A stretch of DNA of 63,859 nt from Pseudorhodobacter antarcticus (GTDB lineage: Bacteria > Pseudomonadota > Alphaproteobacteria > Rhodobacterales > Rhodobacteraceae), in the NCBI GenBank assembly GCA_945860375.1, contig CAMAQR010000020.1:1-63859 (forward strand), given 5' to 3'. This document shows positions 35,190 through 44,724 of this stretch, piece after piece (within the stretch, counting starts at the first letter, position 1; each line of letters begins with the position of its first letter). The notes under the pieces are model-generated. The model saw nothing but the letters and a program-made list of their open reading frames with translations. It did not search any database and was not told the origin of the DNA. Position numbers and translations under genes: made by a program.

Positions 35190-36005
35190 CTATTTGACGC
35201 CGCCCAGCATGCCTTCGACAAAGCGGCGCTGGAGTAGGAAAAAGACCAGAACGGTCGGAAGCGTGGCCAGAACATTGGCCACCATGATCAGCCCGTAATC
35301 GGGGGTATAGGCCGAGGCCAAAGACGCCACGACCAGCGTGATCGTCTTCATCTCGTTGGTTTGCAGCACGATCAGCGGCCAAAGATAGGCGTTCCAATTG
35401 GTCATGAAGATGATGATCATCGCCGCCGCATAGGTGGACCGCATCACCGGCATGTAGATGAACAGGAAGATCTGCCACTCTTTCAACCCGTCCATCCGGG
35501 CCGCGTCGCGCAGCTCTGGCGGGAAGGCTTTGGTGTTCTGGCGGAAGTAGAAGATCATCAAGATCGACGCCACGCCCGGCAGCATGATGGCGATATAGGT
35601 GTTCATCAGCCCCGCGCCGGAAAACATCACAAACAGCGGAATCATCATGGCGGCAAAGGGCACCGACAGCATCAACAACAGCCCGGCAAAGATCGTATCG
35701 CGGGTGCGGGAGCGGAACATTTCAAACCCGTAGCCCGCCATCGACGCCACAATCAGCGTCAGCACCGTGCCGGAAATCGCCACGAAAAACGAATTGAAGA
35801 ACACCCGCGGCACGTCGACCAACTCAAAAAACGTGGCAATATTGTCGAACAGGGCGGTCCCGAAACTGATCTTGCCACCGGTGATGTCATTGGCGGTGTT
35901 GGTGGCGCCCACAACCATCCAATAGAACGGAAACACCGAGACAAAAGCGGCCAACCACAGCGCGGCCTGCAAGGCAACCTGCGAGAAACGCGCAACAACG
36001 TTCAT
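35190..36005 (-). CDS. Sugar ABC importer permease (MalG type)
   Basis: Inner-membrane permease, 271 residues, about six hydrophobic segments. The EAA loop near the C-terminus reads ELRDAARMDGLKEWQIFLFIYMP. The family-specific start FPFYWMVVGATN is present. The ATG at 36005 overlaps the stop of the MalF-type gene (ATGA); the longer frame upstream is not coding. It forms the membrane channel together with the MalF-type subunit. Confidence 0.92.
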   Translation of the reverse strand: MNVVARFSQVALQAALWLAAFVSVFPFYWMVVGATNTANDITGGKISFGTALFDNIATFFELVDVPRVFFNSFFVAISGTVLTLIVASMAGYGFEMFRSRTRDTIFAGLLLMLSVPFAAMMIPLFVMFSGAGLMNTYIAIMLPGVASILMIFYFRQNTKAFPPELRDAARMDGLKEWQIFLFIYMPVMRSTYAAAMIIIFMTNWNAYLWPLIVLQTNEMKTITLVVASLASAYTPDYGLIMVANVLATLPTVLVFFLLQRRFVEGMLGGVK

Positions 36006-36898
36006 TTCCGCTCCTTCGCCACCTGAAATTGCAACCAGGTCAACAGACCCACCAAGATCACGATCACCCAAGACACCGTCGCCGCATAGCCAAACGAAGG
36101 CATGAAGCGGAAGGTCAGGTTGTAGATGTAAAGCGACAGCGTCAGCGTGCTGTCCGCAGGCGCGCCCCCCACCCCGGCCGAGGCGGTGATGGTGTTGACC
36201 TCGTCAAACAATTGCAGCGTGCCGATGGTGGACAAAACCGTGGTGAACAAGATCACCGGCTTTAGCATCGGCACAGTGATCTTGAAAAACCGCGCCCGGG
36301 CCGGAATGCCATCAATCCGCGCCGCCTCATAGATCGAAGGGTCGATGTTTTGCAGCGCAGCCAGATAAAACACCATGTTATACCCGGTCCACCGCCATGT
36401 AATTGCCATGATGATCAAGGCCTTGGCCCAGAACGGATCAAACATCCAGCCGATGGGTTCGTTGATGATGTGCAAGAACATCAGCGTGTCATTGACCACG
36501 CCGTCGAGTGCAAACATCGACTTGAACAGCACCGAATAGGCCACCAAGGACGTGACGCAAGGCAGGAAAATCGCGGTGCGCAAAACCGCACGGCCCCGCA
36601 GTTTGGGATTGTTCAGCACCACCGCGAACACCAGCGCCAGCATGATCATCACCGGCACCTGAATGGCCAGAAAGATCAGCGTGTTGCTCAATGCGTGCAA
36701 GAAAACCGGGTCCTGCGTCAGCCTTGTAATATTCGCCAGCCCGCCAAATTTGTGGTTCATGCCCTTGCCGGTCTGAAAGCTCATCCACATCGACCACAGG
36801 ATCGGGTAGGCCATGAACAGGCCCAAAAGCACCATGGCGGGGGCGACAAAGGCCCAGCCGGTCAGATTGCTGCGGTCAGGGTTTGGGGGCTTGGCCAT
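36002..36898 (-). CDS. Sugar ABC importer permease (MalF/UgpA type)
   Basis: Inner-membrane permease, 298 residues, with six hydrophobic segments starting at GWAFVAPAMVLLGLFMAYPI. The EAA loop is YEAARIDGIPARARFFKITVPML. It follows the solute-binding protein gene after an 81-base gap containing a hairpin and is coupled to the MalG-type gene by ATGA overlap. Confidence 0.92.
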   Translation of the reverse strand: MAKPPNPDRSNLTGWAFVAPAMVLLGLFMAYPILWSMWMSFQTGKGMNHKFGGLANITRLTQDPVFLHALSNTLIFLAIQVPVMIMLALVFAVVLNNPKLRGRAVLRTAIFLPCVTSLVAYSVLFKSMFALDGVVNDTLMFLHIINEPIGWMFDPFWAKALIIMAITWRWTGYNMVFYLAALQNIDPSIYEAARIDGIPARARFFKITVPMLKPVILFTTVLSTIGTLQLFDEVNTITASAGVGGAPADSTLTLSLYIYNLTFRFMPSFGYAATVSWVIVILVGLLTWLQFQVAKERK

Positions 36899-36939
36899 AG
36901 GATCTCCCGCCGTGAGGCAACAGCGCTACTGTGGAGTCA

Positions 36940-36970
36940 AACCCCGCCAAGTCCTTGGCCCGGCGGGGTT
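36940..36970 (-). terminator. Hairpin after the sugar-binding protein gene
   Basis: AACCCCGCC and GGCGGGGTT pair perfectly (9 bp) around a 13-base loop, followed on the minus strand by TTTGA rather than a full T run. It lies ten bases after the stop of the binding-protein gene, so it probably acts as an attenuator or 3' stabiliser within the operon. Confidence 0.6.
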
Positions 36971-36979
36971 ATCCGTTGA

Positions 36980-38251
36980 TTACTGAATCTGCTGCGCCAC
37001 CTGCGCGTCGATCGCGGCAATCGCGTCATCAATCGACCCGCCCGCCACCAGACCCGGCAGCTGCGTCACTACCGCAGCATCGACCTCGTTGGTGAAGACG
37101 CCATAGTTCACGCCCGGTATGGCCGCTTGCCAGTCAGAGAAGTTGGCCCAGACCGACTGACCGCCGAAATAGTCATCCGATGCCGAATAGGCCTCACCAT
37201 CGCGCGCCGGAAGATAAGCGGCGAAGGCTCCCTGCCCCACCAGAATCTTCTGGTAGAAATCGGAGTCGCCAGCCCAGACCGTGTTCAGGAAGTCGATCGC
37301 GGTGTCTTTGGCCGGGGCCGAAGACAGCACATACCAGCTGGAACCGCCAAGGTTTGAGGCATGGCCCGCACCCTCGACCCCGTCGAGGCTCGGCGTCGGG
37401 GCGACGCCCCATTTGCCCGACATGTTGTTGCCCTTGATGCCGCCGGTCATCCAAACGCCGGTGAAGACGCCCGCCACATCGCCGTTGTTGAAGGCACCGG
37501 TATAGTCGCCCCAACCCGAGACTTGCTTATACAGATCAGGGGTTTGCAGCATCTTGACCCAAGTGGTCAGCGCTGCCTTGAACACGGCGTTGTCCTTGAT
37601 ATTGGCGGTGCCGTCGGCGTTGAAATACCACGATCCAGCCGATTGCAGCATGATGCGCATCGCACCTGCGTCGTTCATGTCAATCGACAGCAGCGGCTTG
37701 CCGGTCTTGGCCTTGACCGCTTTGCCGATTTCAATCAGCTGGTCCCAGGTGATGTCGGCCAGATCTTCGGCCTTGTAGCCTGCATCGGCCAACAGGTCGG
37801 TGCGGTAAAACAGCCCGGTGGCACCAGAGTCGAAGGGCAGCGAATAGGTCTGGCCTTCCACCGTGGCCAAAGCCACTTTGTAGGGTGCGAATTTGCTGTA
37901 ATCGACTTTGTCGGTCAGCGCTTCAAACGCGCCGGGGAAGGACAGCAGGTACTTCTGTGCGCCATAATCTTCGATCAAAACGATGTCTGGCAGACCTTCG
38001 GTGGTGCCTGATGCCAGTTGCGTTTGCAATTTCTGCTCAAGGTCGAACTTGGCGAAATCGACGACAGTGATTTTTACGTCTGGGTTGGCGGCGGTGTAGC
38101 GGGCAATCGCCTCGTTCATCGCGGCGCCGTTGAATTCCGGTGCCCAGCACCAGACCGTTACATCCTCGGCCCAAGCCGCCGACAGTGCCAGCAAACTGAT
38201 CCCGGTGGCCATACCGGCCACATTTCGCAAAAACGGTACGTTGAAATGCAT
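36980..38251 (-). CDS. Extracellular sugar-binding protein of the ABC importer
   Basis: Family 1 solute-binding protein (MalE/UgpB group), 423 residues. Signal peptide at the N-terminus (MATGISLLALSAAWAED). Family features include NPDVKITVVDFAKFDLEQKLQTQLAS and the TDLLADAGYKAEDLADITWDQLIEIGKAV stretch. It is the first gene of the operon binding protein-MalF-MalG-GH2-ATPase. A promoter region with a small palindrome lies upstream. Confidence 0.9.
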   Translation of the reverse strand: MHFNVPFLRNVAGMATGISLLALSAAWAEDVTVWCWAPEFNGAAMNEAIARYTAANPDVKITVVDFAKFDLEQKLQTQLASGTTEGLPDIVLIEDYGAQKYLLSFPGAFEALTDKVDYSKFAPYKVALATVEGQTYSLPFDSGATGLFYRTDLLADAGYKAEDLADITWDQLIEIGKAVKAKTGKPLLSIDMNDAGAMRIMLQSAGSWYFNADGTANIKDNAVFKAALTTWVKMLQTPDLYKQVSGWGDYTGAFNNGDVAGVFTGVWMTGGIKGNNMSGKWGVAPTPSLDGVEGAGHASNLGGSSWYVLSSAPAKDTAIDFLNTVWAGDSDFYQKILVGQGAFAAYLPARDGEAYSASDDYFGGQSVWANFSDWQAAIPGVNYGVFTNEVDAAVVTQLPGLVAGGSIDDAIAAIDAQVAQQIQ

Positions 38252-38335
38252 GACGTTCTCCCTATCCGTCGAGGCAGCTTTTGCCGCTCTCTGAAAGAAG
38301 GTTATCGAACGGAATCCCGTCCGGCAACAAATTTA

Positions 38336-38347
38336 GTAAAAATTTAC
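38336..38347 (-). promoter_or_regulatory. Candidate LacI-type operator before the sugar importer operon
   Basis: GTAAAAATTTAC has 5-bp arms (GTAAA/TTTAC). On the minus strand it overlaps the -10 position of a possible promoter: TTGATA, 17 bases, AATTTT. The surrounding 100 bases are unusually A/T-rich. The LacI-type regulator gene is immediately upstream. Confidence 0.45.
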
Positions 38348-38379
38348 CATTGACATAAATGTATCAAATAATCAGTAAC

Positions 38380-39429
38380 TTAACCAATAGGCGGTAAGGT
38401 ACTGCCGCGCCAGATGATCCGGCTTTCCAGCACCACCCGCTTGCCAAGCTCGCGCCCGGCCATTTGCTCGAGCAGCATATCGACCGCCGTTTCGCCGATT
38501 TCTTCGGCAGGCAGCCGCACTGTGGTCAGCGGCGGGTTCATGAATCGGGCGACCGAAATATCATTGAAACTGGCAACCGCAATGTCGGTCGGCACCTTCA
38601 ATCCCAGCTTGTGAATGGCGCGGTAAGCCCCCACGGCCATGTTGTCATTCGCTGTCACCAGCACATCGGGCCGCACCGGCCCGTTCAGCAGGCGCAGCGC
38701 CAATTCATAGCCGCTTTCCTCGGTATTCTGCCCCAACTGGCACAGATCAGGATCAAACCAGCCCCGTTTTTGCATCCAGGCCGCATAGGCCAGATAACGC
38801 TTTTCCGGCTTTTCCAGATCGCTCCGCGCCAGCCGGTCGGTCCAGCCGGCAAAGCCGATGCGGCGGTATCCCGTCGCTGCCAACGTTTCCAAAAGTTCAA
38901 GCGTTGCCGCGTCCAGATCATTCGTGACGGAATCAATGCTGCTGTTTTGCGGGGTGAAATCGGCGAAGACAATCGCGCGGGAATGGGCGTGCAGCCACGC
39001 CTCTTCTTCCGGCGAATGCCAGCCGATCACGATCACCCCCGCCGTATCGCGCAGGATTTTGACATCGGGAAAAGCGTCGGTCTGATAGGCCTTCACATAG
39101 TCCAACTGCCGCTCGGCACAGCGGCGCTCAATCCCCAGACGCAAGGCGACGTAATAAGGATCGCTCAACTCTTCCTTGGGGCGCAGAAAATGCACCAGCG
39201 CAATCTTGCTTTCAGCCGAAGTCGCGCGTTTGCGCTGACGCGGCGATTCATAGTTCATCGCTTCGGCCGTCTCGATGATCGACTGCCGGGTTTTGTCGCT
39301 GACCGACAAGGTGCCGTCAAAGGCCAGCACGCGTGACACCGTGGCCGCCGAAACCCCGACGGCGCTGGCGATGTCTTTCAACGTCACCGGGCTGGATGGG
39401 GTGGACAGAAGATGGACGATCTTTTGCAT
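38380..39429 (-). CDS. LacI-family transcriptional regulator
   Basis: Repressor, 349 residues. The helix-turn-helix and hinge are clear near residues 15-40: VTLKDIASAVGVSAATVSRVLA. The rest is a periplasmic-binding-protein-like effector domain (RIGFAGWTDRL, VTANDNMAVGAYRAI, TTVRLPAEEIGETAVDMLLEQ). The ATG at 39429 with AAGGGC upstream gives a normal length; 41 extra upstream codons lack family likeness. It lies upstream of the importer operon in the same direction, 128 bases away, and probably controls it. Confidence 0.88.
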   Translation of the reverse strand: MQKIVHLLSTPSSPVTLKDIASAVGVSAATVSRVLAFDGTLSVSDKTRQSIIETAEAMNYESPRQRKRATSAESKIALVHFLRPKEELSDPYYVALRLGIERRCAERQLDYVKAYQTDAFPDVKILRDTAGVIVIGWHSPEEEAWLHAHSRAIVFADFTPQNSSIDSVTNDLDAATLELLETLAATGYRRIGFAGWTDRLARSDLEKPEKRYLAYAAWMQKRGWFDPDLCQLGQNTEESGYELALRLLNGPVRPDVLVTANDNMAVGAYRAIHKLGLKVPTDIAVASFNDISVARFMNPPLTTVRLPAEEIGETAVDMLLEQMAGRELGKRVVLESRIIWRGSTLPPIG

Positions 39430-39575
39430 GATGCCCTTGAATTGCACACCCATGGGGCAAAGGCAACGCGCAGAGCGGGATTGGCTCTCAGAACAATCGT
39501 TAAGATTTCCTGAATTTGACCACCCTAAGCCATTGAAAACAAACATATCCAAAATGGTCCCAACTCGGGACCGGC

Positions 39576-40826
39576 CTAGCGGATCAAAATCGCCCGAAAG
39601 TCGTTCACATTGGTTCCGGTCGGCCCCGGCGCGAACAGATCACCCAAAGCCTCAAACGCCGTATAGGCATCATTGCCCGCCAGCAGCGCCGCAGGGTCTG
39701 TCCCCAGCGCCCGCAACCGCGCCATCGACCCCCCATCCGCAAAGGCCCCGGCGTTGTTTTCCGACCCGTCGATCCCATCGGTATCCGCCGCCAACGCCGC
39801 GAACGCCACACCCTCAGCCGCCAGAGCCAGCGCCAGCAGAAATTCCGAATTGCGCCCGCCCCGGCCTTTGCCCCGCAAAGTCACCGTGGTTTCCCCACCC
39901 GACAAGATCACCACAGGCCGCGCGAAGGGCCGCCCCCGCAGCGCCACCTCGCGGGCAATCGCGGCATGAACACGGCCCACATCGCGCGCCTCACCCTCGA
40001 TCGCATCCGACAAGATCACCGCAGGCACGCAAGACCGCGCCGCCGCCGCCTCCAGTGACAACCGGGCCGAGGCGATCACCCGCACCTCATGCCCTGCAAA
40101 GCCCGGATCATCCGGCCCCGGCGCGCAGCCCGCATCGCCCGCCAGCCAGTTCGCCACCCGTTCCGGCAGATCAATCCGCCAAGCCGCCACCATCGCCCGC
40201 GCCTGCGCCCGCGTCACCGCGTCCGGCACCGTCGGGCCAGAGGCCACCTGCGCCGGATCATCCCCCGGCACATCCGAAACCACCAGCGACAGCACTCGCG
40301 CCGGATGGCAAGCCAAAGCCAGCCGCCCGCCCTTGATCCCTGACACCTGCTTGCGGATGGCGTTCATCACCGAAATCGGCGCGCCCGATGCCAGCAAGGC
40401 GCGGTTCAGCCCGGCCTCATCCGCCAACGTCAGATCGCCCGGCGGACAGGGCAGCAGGGCCGACCCACCGCCACAGATCAGCGCCACCACCAGATCGTCC
40501 GCCGTCAAGCCCCGCACCGCGTCAAACAACGCCGCCGATGCCGCAAACCCCGCGGCGTCGGGCACCGGATGCGCCGCCTCCAGCACCCGGATCACCTTTG
40601 TCGCGCAGCCATAGCCATAGCGGGTGACAATCAGGCCCGACAGCGGGCCGTCCCACAAGTCCTCAAACGCCGCAGCCAGTTGAGCCGCCCCCTTGCCTGC
40701 ACCGATCACCACCACCCGGCCCTTTGGACGCGCGGGCAGATGCGCCGCAAGCACCGCACGCGGGTCGGCAGCGCGGACAGCGGCGTCAAACAAGTCGGTC
40801 AAAAAGGCGCGGTCTGCGGGGGTCAC
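39576..40826 (-). CDS. Glycerate 2-kinase / hydroxypyruvate reductase (MOFRL family)
   Basis: DUF4147/MOFRL-family protein, 416 residues, known as glycerate 2-kinase or, in older annotation, TtuD hydroxypyruvate reductase. Visible features: [52 protein letters not shown], and the MOFRL C-terminus [23 protein letters not shown]. It phosphorylates D-glycerate to 2-phosphoglycerate in the cytoplasm. The start overlaps the Dabb gene stop (ATGA), indicating coupling. It could serve sugar or hydroxypyruvate breakdown. Confidence 0.88.
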   Translation of the reverse strand: MTPADRAFLTDLFDAAVRAADPRAVLAAHLPARPKGRVVVIGAGKGAAQLAAAFEDLWDGPLSGLIVTRYGYGCATKVIRVLEAAHPVPDAAGFAASAALFDAVRGLTADDLVVALICGGGSALLPCPPGDLTLADEAGLNRALLASGAPISVMNAIRKQVSGIKGGRLALACHPARVLSLVVSDVPGDDPAQVASGPTVPDAVTRAQARAMVAAWRIDLPERVANWLAGDAGCAPGPDDPGFAGHEVRVIASARLSLEAAAARSCVPAVILSDAIEGEARDVGRVHAAIAREVALRGRPFARPVVILSGGETTVTLRGKGRGGRNSEFLLALALAAEGVAFAALAADTDGIDGSENNAGAFADGGSMARLRALGTDPAALLAGNDAYTAFEALGDLFAPGPTGTNVNDFRAILIR

Positions 40827-41134
40827 GGGCAGGCGACGTCAAACACGAAGACGCCGTCCAACCCGCCTTCGGTCGCCGCCACAATCCGCGCCCCGGCGGC
40901 CTGATGGGCGGGGTGGATCAGATAGGCATCCCGCACCGCCGCATCCCGGAAATCAAACCAGAACAGATCATCAAAGCCACGCGACAGCGGCTCCACGGTC
41001 AGATTCGGCCCGGCATGAAAGGCCAGAATGCCGGGAACAAGGGTCTGAAGGGCAGCCAAATCGGCGTAAATTGCGGCCTTTTCCTGCGGCGACGTGCCCG
41101 CTTTGCAACGCAGGGCGACGATGTGACGGATCAT
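40823..41134 (-). CDS. Dabb-domain (stress-responsive alpha/beta barrel) protein
   Basis: Small ferredoxin-like dimeric barrel protein, 103 residues. The Dabb pattern is present: [19 protein letters not shown], then [24 protein letters not shown]. The ATG at 41134 has AAAGGAG directly upstream. Specific function is unknown; such proteins occur beside catabolic kinases and dehydratases and may bind small ligands. It is cotranscribed with the glycerate kinase gene. Confidence 0.82.
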   Translation of the reverse strand: MIRHIVALRCKAGTSPQEKAAIYADLAALQTLVPGILAFHAGPNLTVEPLSRGFDDLFWFDFRDAAVRDAYLIHPAHQAAGARIVAATEGGLDGVFVFDVACP

Positions 41135-41209
41135 ATGCTCCTTTCCGCCAACCCCGGCTGGCGTCTTTCCCGGACCATGTGACACCGCATCACAGAGATC
41201 TGCAAGGCC

Positions 41210-41728
41210 CTAGGCCGGAGCCGCCTGCCCCATGCCCGCCTCCAGATAAATCCGCAGCCATGGCGTGAACAGCGCGGGTTGGTCTTGAACCTGCATGATC
41301 AGATCAGAGCGGCCCACCCAGCGGGTCTGCATCACCTCATCCGGGTTCAGCGCCATGACCAAACTGCGGCTGGCCTGCGCGACGAAGACCTCCACCAGTT
41401 CATGCTCGGTCAGCCCGTTGCCAACATCGGCGCGATACTCGATCTGCCCCGCCGCTTGCAGGTTCAGCCCCACCACCCCCAACTCTTCGCGCAAGCGACG
41501 GTTGGCGCAGGTGGCAGCGTCTTCGCCCCACCGCGGATGGGTACAACAGGTGTTGGTCCACAGGCCTGGGGTGTGATACTTGCCCAAGGCCCGGCGTTGC
41601 AGCAAGATCTCGTCGCCGTCCAGAACGAACACCGACACCGCCAGATGTCGCAAACCCTGCTGATGCACGGCCAGCTTTTCCACCGGTTGCAGCGTGCCGT
41701 TCACAAAGGCAGGGATCATGTCAGTCAT
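41210..41728 (-). CDS. idi: Isopentenyl-diphosphate delta-isomerase, type I
   Basis: Interconverts isopentenyl and dimethylallyl diphosphate for isoprenoid and carotenoid synthesis; Nudix-fold cytoplasmic enzyme. The active-site Cys is in WTNTCCTHPRWGED, the Nudix-like helix in ANRRLREELGV, and Glu residues in LTEHELVEVFVA. 172 residues is normal. In phototrophic Rhodobacteraceae idi is usually linked to photosynthesis genes; here it is isolated. It ends 75 bases from the Dabb start. Confidence 0.9.
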   Translation of the reverse strand: MTDMIPAFVNGTLQPVEKLAVHQQGLRHLAVSVFVLDGDEILLQRRALGKYHTPGLWTNTCCTHPRWGEDAATCANRRLREELGVVGLNLQAAGQIEYRADVGNGLTEHELVEVFVAQASRSLVMALNPDEVMQTRWVGRSDLIMQVQDQPALFTPWLRIYLEAGMGQAAPA

Positions 41729-41946
41729 ACGTGCTCCGGTCGCACAAAGCCCAGCAGAAGTACCACGTTCTTTATGCCGATTTTCAGATGGGCGAAAGGC
41801 CACGCGCTGAAAAGTCTCTTGCTCATTTAGACCTCAGACTTCAACATTTGCCTGTCACGCACACCCACGCCTGACATGTTGACCGCCCCCAAAGCCATGA
41901 TGGTTGATGGTCCGCCGAAGAACACGGATGCCCCCGTAGAAACTTT

Positions 41947-42040
41947 AAAGCGGATTTCCCTTAGTCTGATTCAGAGTGAAGCAAATCCAAGACAGGCATT
42001 GCCGGTGTACGGTGCGGTTGCGTTCCAGCTTGCAAGAAAC
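41947..42040 (-). repeat. Dispersed repeat, copy 3
   Basis: About 90 bases matching copies 1 and 2: CGGATTTCCC, CTGATTCAGAGTGA, ATCCAAGACAGGCATTGCC and GTGCGGTTGCG. It is more diverged and shorter, but the minus-strand frame (RNRTVHRQCLSWICFTLNQ) and its stop, here TAA, are kept. It sits in the 466-base gap between idi and the flavin reductase gene; I see no gene in the rest of that gap. Confidence 0.7.
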
Positions 42041-42194
42041 ACAGGACGGTATTGCGACGTGGCAGGTCTGCTTTTGGGTGAAATCGCAAGGGGCAACCGG
42101 CGGCGGCGCTGTCGGTGGTGACAGACGGAGCAAACAACGCCCATTCCGTGGCAGGGGCAGCCTTTCTCAGTTTCCGGGCGGGAAAACATCTGGC

Positions 42195-42704
42195 TCATTC
42201 CTGCAGATGGACCGCCCGGCGATAGGCGCGCTGACCATAGAGCAGTGCGGACGGATCATCCGACACATGCACAGCCGTCACTTTGCCGATGATGATGTAA
42301 TGCGTCTCCCACAGCAGTGCGGTTGCCAGTTTGCATTCAAAATGCGCCGTGGCCCCTGCCAGCATCGGTTGGCCCTGCGCGCCCGGCACCCATTCGGCCA
42401 CGTCAAAACGAGACGGCGCGTCGGGCCTGAAGCGGCCCGCAAACAGATCGGACAGCGCTTGCTGCCCCTCGTGCAGCAGGTTGGCGCAAAAGGCTCCGTT
42501 TTTCAAAATGGCCGCCGCGGCAGGGCTCAGGTGGTGGATGCAGGCCAAAAGCGATGGCGCGTCACCATCGGCGGAAACCGAGGTCAGCGATGATATCGTC
42601 ACCCCAAATCGCCCCGCAGCGCCGTCAGTGGTGGCAATGGCGACAAAGGTTGCGGCCCGGCTCATGCCTTCGACAAACAGCGCGCGCAGATCAGATTTTT
42701 CCAT
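42195..42704 (-). CDS. Flavin reductase domain protein (HpaC-like)
   Basis: FMN-binding split-barrel flavin reductase, 169 residues, of the HpaC/NtaB group that supplies reduced flavin to a monooxygenase. Signs: FGVTISSLTSVSADGDAPSLLAC, FCANLLHEGQQALSDLFAG, and the C-terminal HYIIIGKVTAVHV. It is the last gene of the leftward operon starting with nicX, six bases after the GS-like gene, so its partner is probably the acyl-CoA-dehydrogenase-fold protein of the same operon (46014-47324), by inference. Confidence 0.87.
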   Translation of the reverse strand: MEKSDLRALFVEGMSRAATFVAIATTDGAAGRFGVTISSLTSVSADGDAPSLLACIHHLSPAAAAILKNGAFCANLLHEGQQALSDLFAGRFRPDAPSRFDVAEWVPGAQGQPMLAGATAHFECKLATALLWETHYIIIGKVTAVHVSDDPSALLYGQRAYRRAVHLQE

Positions 42705-42709
42705 CGCCG

Positions 42710-44050
42710 TTACCCCAGATCAAAAAAGCGGGCCAGTTCCACGTCCGGCACCTTTTTGCGGAACTCATCAAACTGACACTGCCGCGTTGCCGTGAAGGTT
42801 TCGACAAAGCGCTCGCCCAGCCAGTCCTTGGCGAAATCTGATGCACGCAGCCGGTCAATCGCTTCGGGCATCGAGCGTGCAAAGTCGCGGGCGGGGGTTT
42901 GGGCATAGCCAGAGCCCAGCGTTTCGGGATCAGGTTCCACCTGTTCCATAATTCCGGCCACGCCTGCCGCGATGGTGGCAGCGGCACTCAGATACGGGTT
43001 GCAATCAGCCCCCGGCAAACGGTTTTCCACCCGCAGGCTGCCCGCGTCATGCCCCACCAGCCGGAAACAGGTGGTGCGGTTTTCATAGCCCCAAGTCAGC
43101 CCCGGCGGCGCGAAAGTGCCCGGCGCAAAACGGCGGTAGGAATTGACGGTGGGTTGGAAAATCAGCGTCATATCTCCGATGTATTTCTGCAATCCGCCCA
43201 GAAAGTGCCGGAAGGTCTGGCTGACGCCATTCTTTTGGGTCTGATCGTGGAAAACAGAGAGGCCTGCCTTGTCCTTCAGACTGACATGCAGGTGGATTGA
43301 CTGGCTGTCGGCTTCCTCATTCCAGCGCGGCATGAAGGTGACGGAGCGGCCCTGCCGCAAGGCCAGTGCACGGATGAAATTCTTGAGCAAAACCAACTGG
43401 TCGGCAGGTTCCACGCCAGTGCCTGCGGCGATACAGGCCTCCATAAAACCGCCGCCGATTTCCTCATGCATCTTGGCCAGATTGATCCCCAAGGGCGGGC
43501 ACATTTCGGCCAGTGCCTCGTACCATTCGGTTTGCACGGTCTGGTAGATGATCAGATCATGGCTGGCATGCGGCGTCGCGGTTTTGAGGTTGCGGTAGCC
43601 CTTGGCGCGCGCAGTTTCGGGCGTTTCGTCAAACAGCGTGTATTCCAGCTCCATCCCGTATTTCGGCACCAGCCCGGCCGCATCCACCCGCGCCAGAACC
43701 GATTTCAGGATGGACCGCGGGCACATCTGCGCCGAAGCCCCGGTGAAATCCGACAGCACCAGCAGATCATAGCCCGGCTTGGCCCAAGGAATGCGGCGCA
43801 CCGTGCTGGGGTCAATCTGCAGCGGGTCGTCGTGGAAATCGCCACTGTCATCATTGACCCCCGGCATCACCAGCATCGCATCGGTCGGGTCCAGCGCCAA
43901 CTGTGCCGGAGACATCCCCATCCCCGCTTTGGCAATGCCTGCAAGGCTGCTGACCGACACCATCTGCCCGCGCAACAAACCGTTGGTGTCGGTCATCGCC
44001 ACGGTGGCAAAGCGGCTGGCAGGATCGGCAAGATATGCGTCAAGGGTCAT
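42710..44050 (-). CDS. Glutamine-synthetase-family ligase
   Basis: 446 residues with the GS catalytic fold: KYGMELEYTLFDE (metal Glu), HEEIGGGFMEACIAAGTGVEPADQ, SIHLHVSL (catalytic His region), ENRTTCFRLVGH and VENRLPGADCNPYLS. It lacks the length and adenylylation loop of housekeeping GlnA and belongs to the GlnT/PuuA-like group that joins glutamate to amines. In aniline breakdown (TdnQ) such an enzyme makes a gamma-glutamyl adduct of the aromatic amine. Its place in this operon suggests a nitrogen-bearing substrate. The start overlaps the TetR gene stop (ATGA). Confidence 0.88.
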   Translation of the reverse strand: MTLDAYLADPASRFATVAMTDTNGLLRGQMVSVSSLAGIAKAGMGMSPAQLALDPTDAMLVMPGVNDDSGDFHDDPLQIDPSTVRRIPWAKPGYDLLVLSDFTGASAQMCPRSILKSVLARVDAAGLVPKYGMELEYTLFDETPETARAKGYRNLKTATPHASHDLIIYQTVQTEWYEALAEMCPPLGINLAKMHEEIGGGFMEACIAAGTGVEPADQLVLLKNFIRALALRQGRSVTFMPRWNEEADSQSIHLHVSLKDKAGLSVFHDQTQKNGVSQTFRHFLGGLQKYIGDMTLIFQPTVNSYRRFAPGTFAPPGLTWGYENRTTCFRLVGHDAGSLRVENRLPGADCNPYLSAAATIAAGVAGIMEQVEPDPETLGSGYAQTPARDFARSMPEAIDRLRASDFAKDWLGERFVETFTATRQCQFDEFRKKVPDVELARFFDLG

Positions 44051-44724
44051 GGGGCTACCTTTTCAGAAAGGGGGACGGGCAAAGCTGCCAATGTGGCCAG
44101 AGCCGTGGTGGGGTCGGTGGCATAGGCGCGCAGGAACACCCGCAAACCGTTGTGGACATAGCGGGCAAGGTCGTCGCGCGGGATCACCAGATCGGGATTG
44201 TACAGCGCTTGGGTGCGCGGGGCCGACAGGATCAGGCCCCACAAGTCTTGCGCGGCCAGTTCGGCATCGTCAAACGCCAACTGCCCTGCGTCACGATAGG
44301 CCAAAAGCTGACGCATCAGCCCGTCCAACACCCGGTCTGGCCCGGCGGATTGATAGGCGCGGCCGATCTCGGGAAAGCGTTGCACATCGCCAATGGTCAG
44401 CCGCGCCAGGGACAGCAGGGTCGGCTGCATCACTGTGTCGGCATAGGCCCAAGCGAAATGGTGCAACTGCACCACCATGTCGCCGCCGCCGCCTTGGAAC
44501 GGCGACAGCATGTCGTCGCGCTTTTGCAGCATCATGGTGGCAAACAGCTGTTCCTTGCTGTCAAAATACTGGTACAGCGTCGGCTTGGAGAGGCCTGCCG
44601 CAATTGCCACCGCGTCCATCGACGCGCCGGAATAGCCGCTGGCCGAGAACACCTTCAACGCGGCATCAAGGATGCGCTTTTCCCGCGCCAGACGGTTTTG
44701 CGCGCGCCGCGGCAACGGGTTCAT
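44047..44724 (-). CDS. TetR-family regulator
   Basis: 225 residues. The N-terminal helix-turn-helix is typical: ILDAALKVFSASGYSGASMD, then AAGLSKPTLYQYFDSKEQLF. The C-terminal ligand domain resembles AcrR/TetR_C types. It is embedded in the operon, overlapping both neighbours by four bases, so it is likely to be autoregulated with the catabolic genes or to respond to an intermediate. Confidence 0.9.
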   Translation of the reverse strand: MNPLPRRAQNRLAREKRILDAALKVFSASGYSGASMDAVAIAAGLSKPTLYQYFDSKEQLFATMMLQKRDDMLSPFQGGGGDMVVQLHHFAWAYADTVMQPTLLSLARLTIGDVQRFPEIGRAYQSAGPDRVLDGLMRQLLAYRDAGQLAFDDAELAAQDLWGLILSAPRTQALYNPDLVIPRDDLARYVHNGLRVFLRAYATDPTTALATLAALPVPLSEKVAP

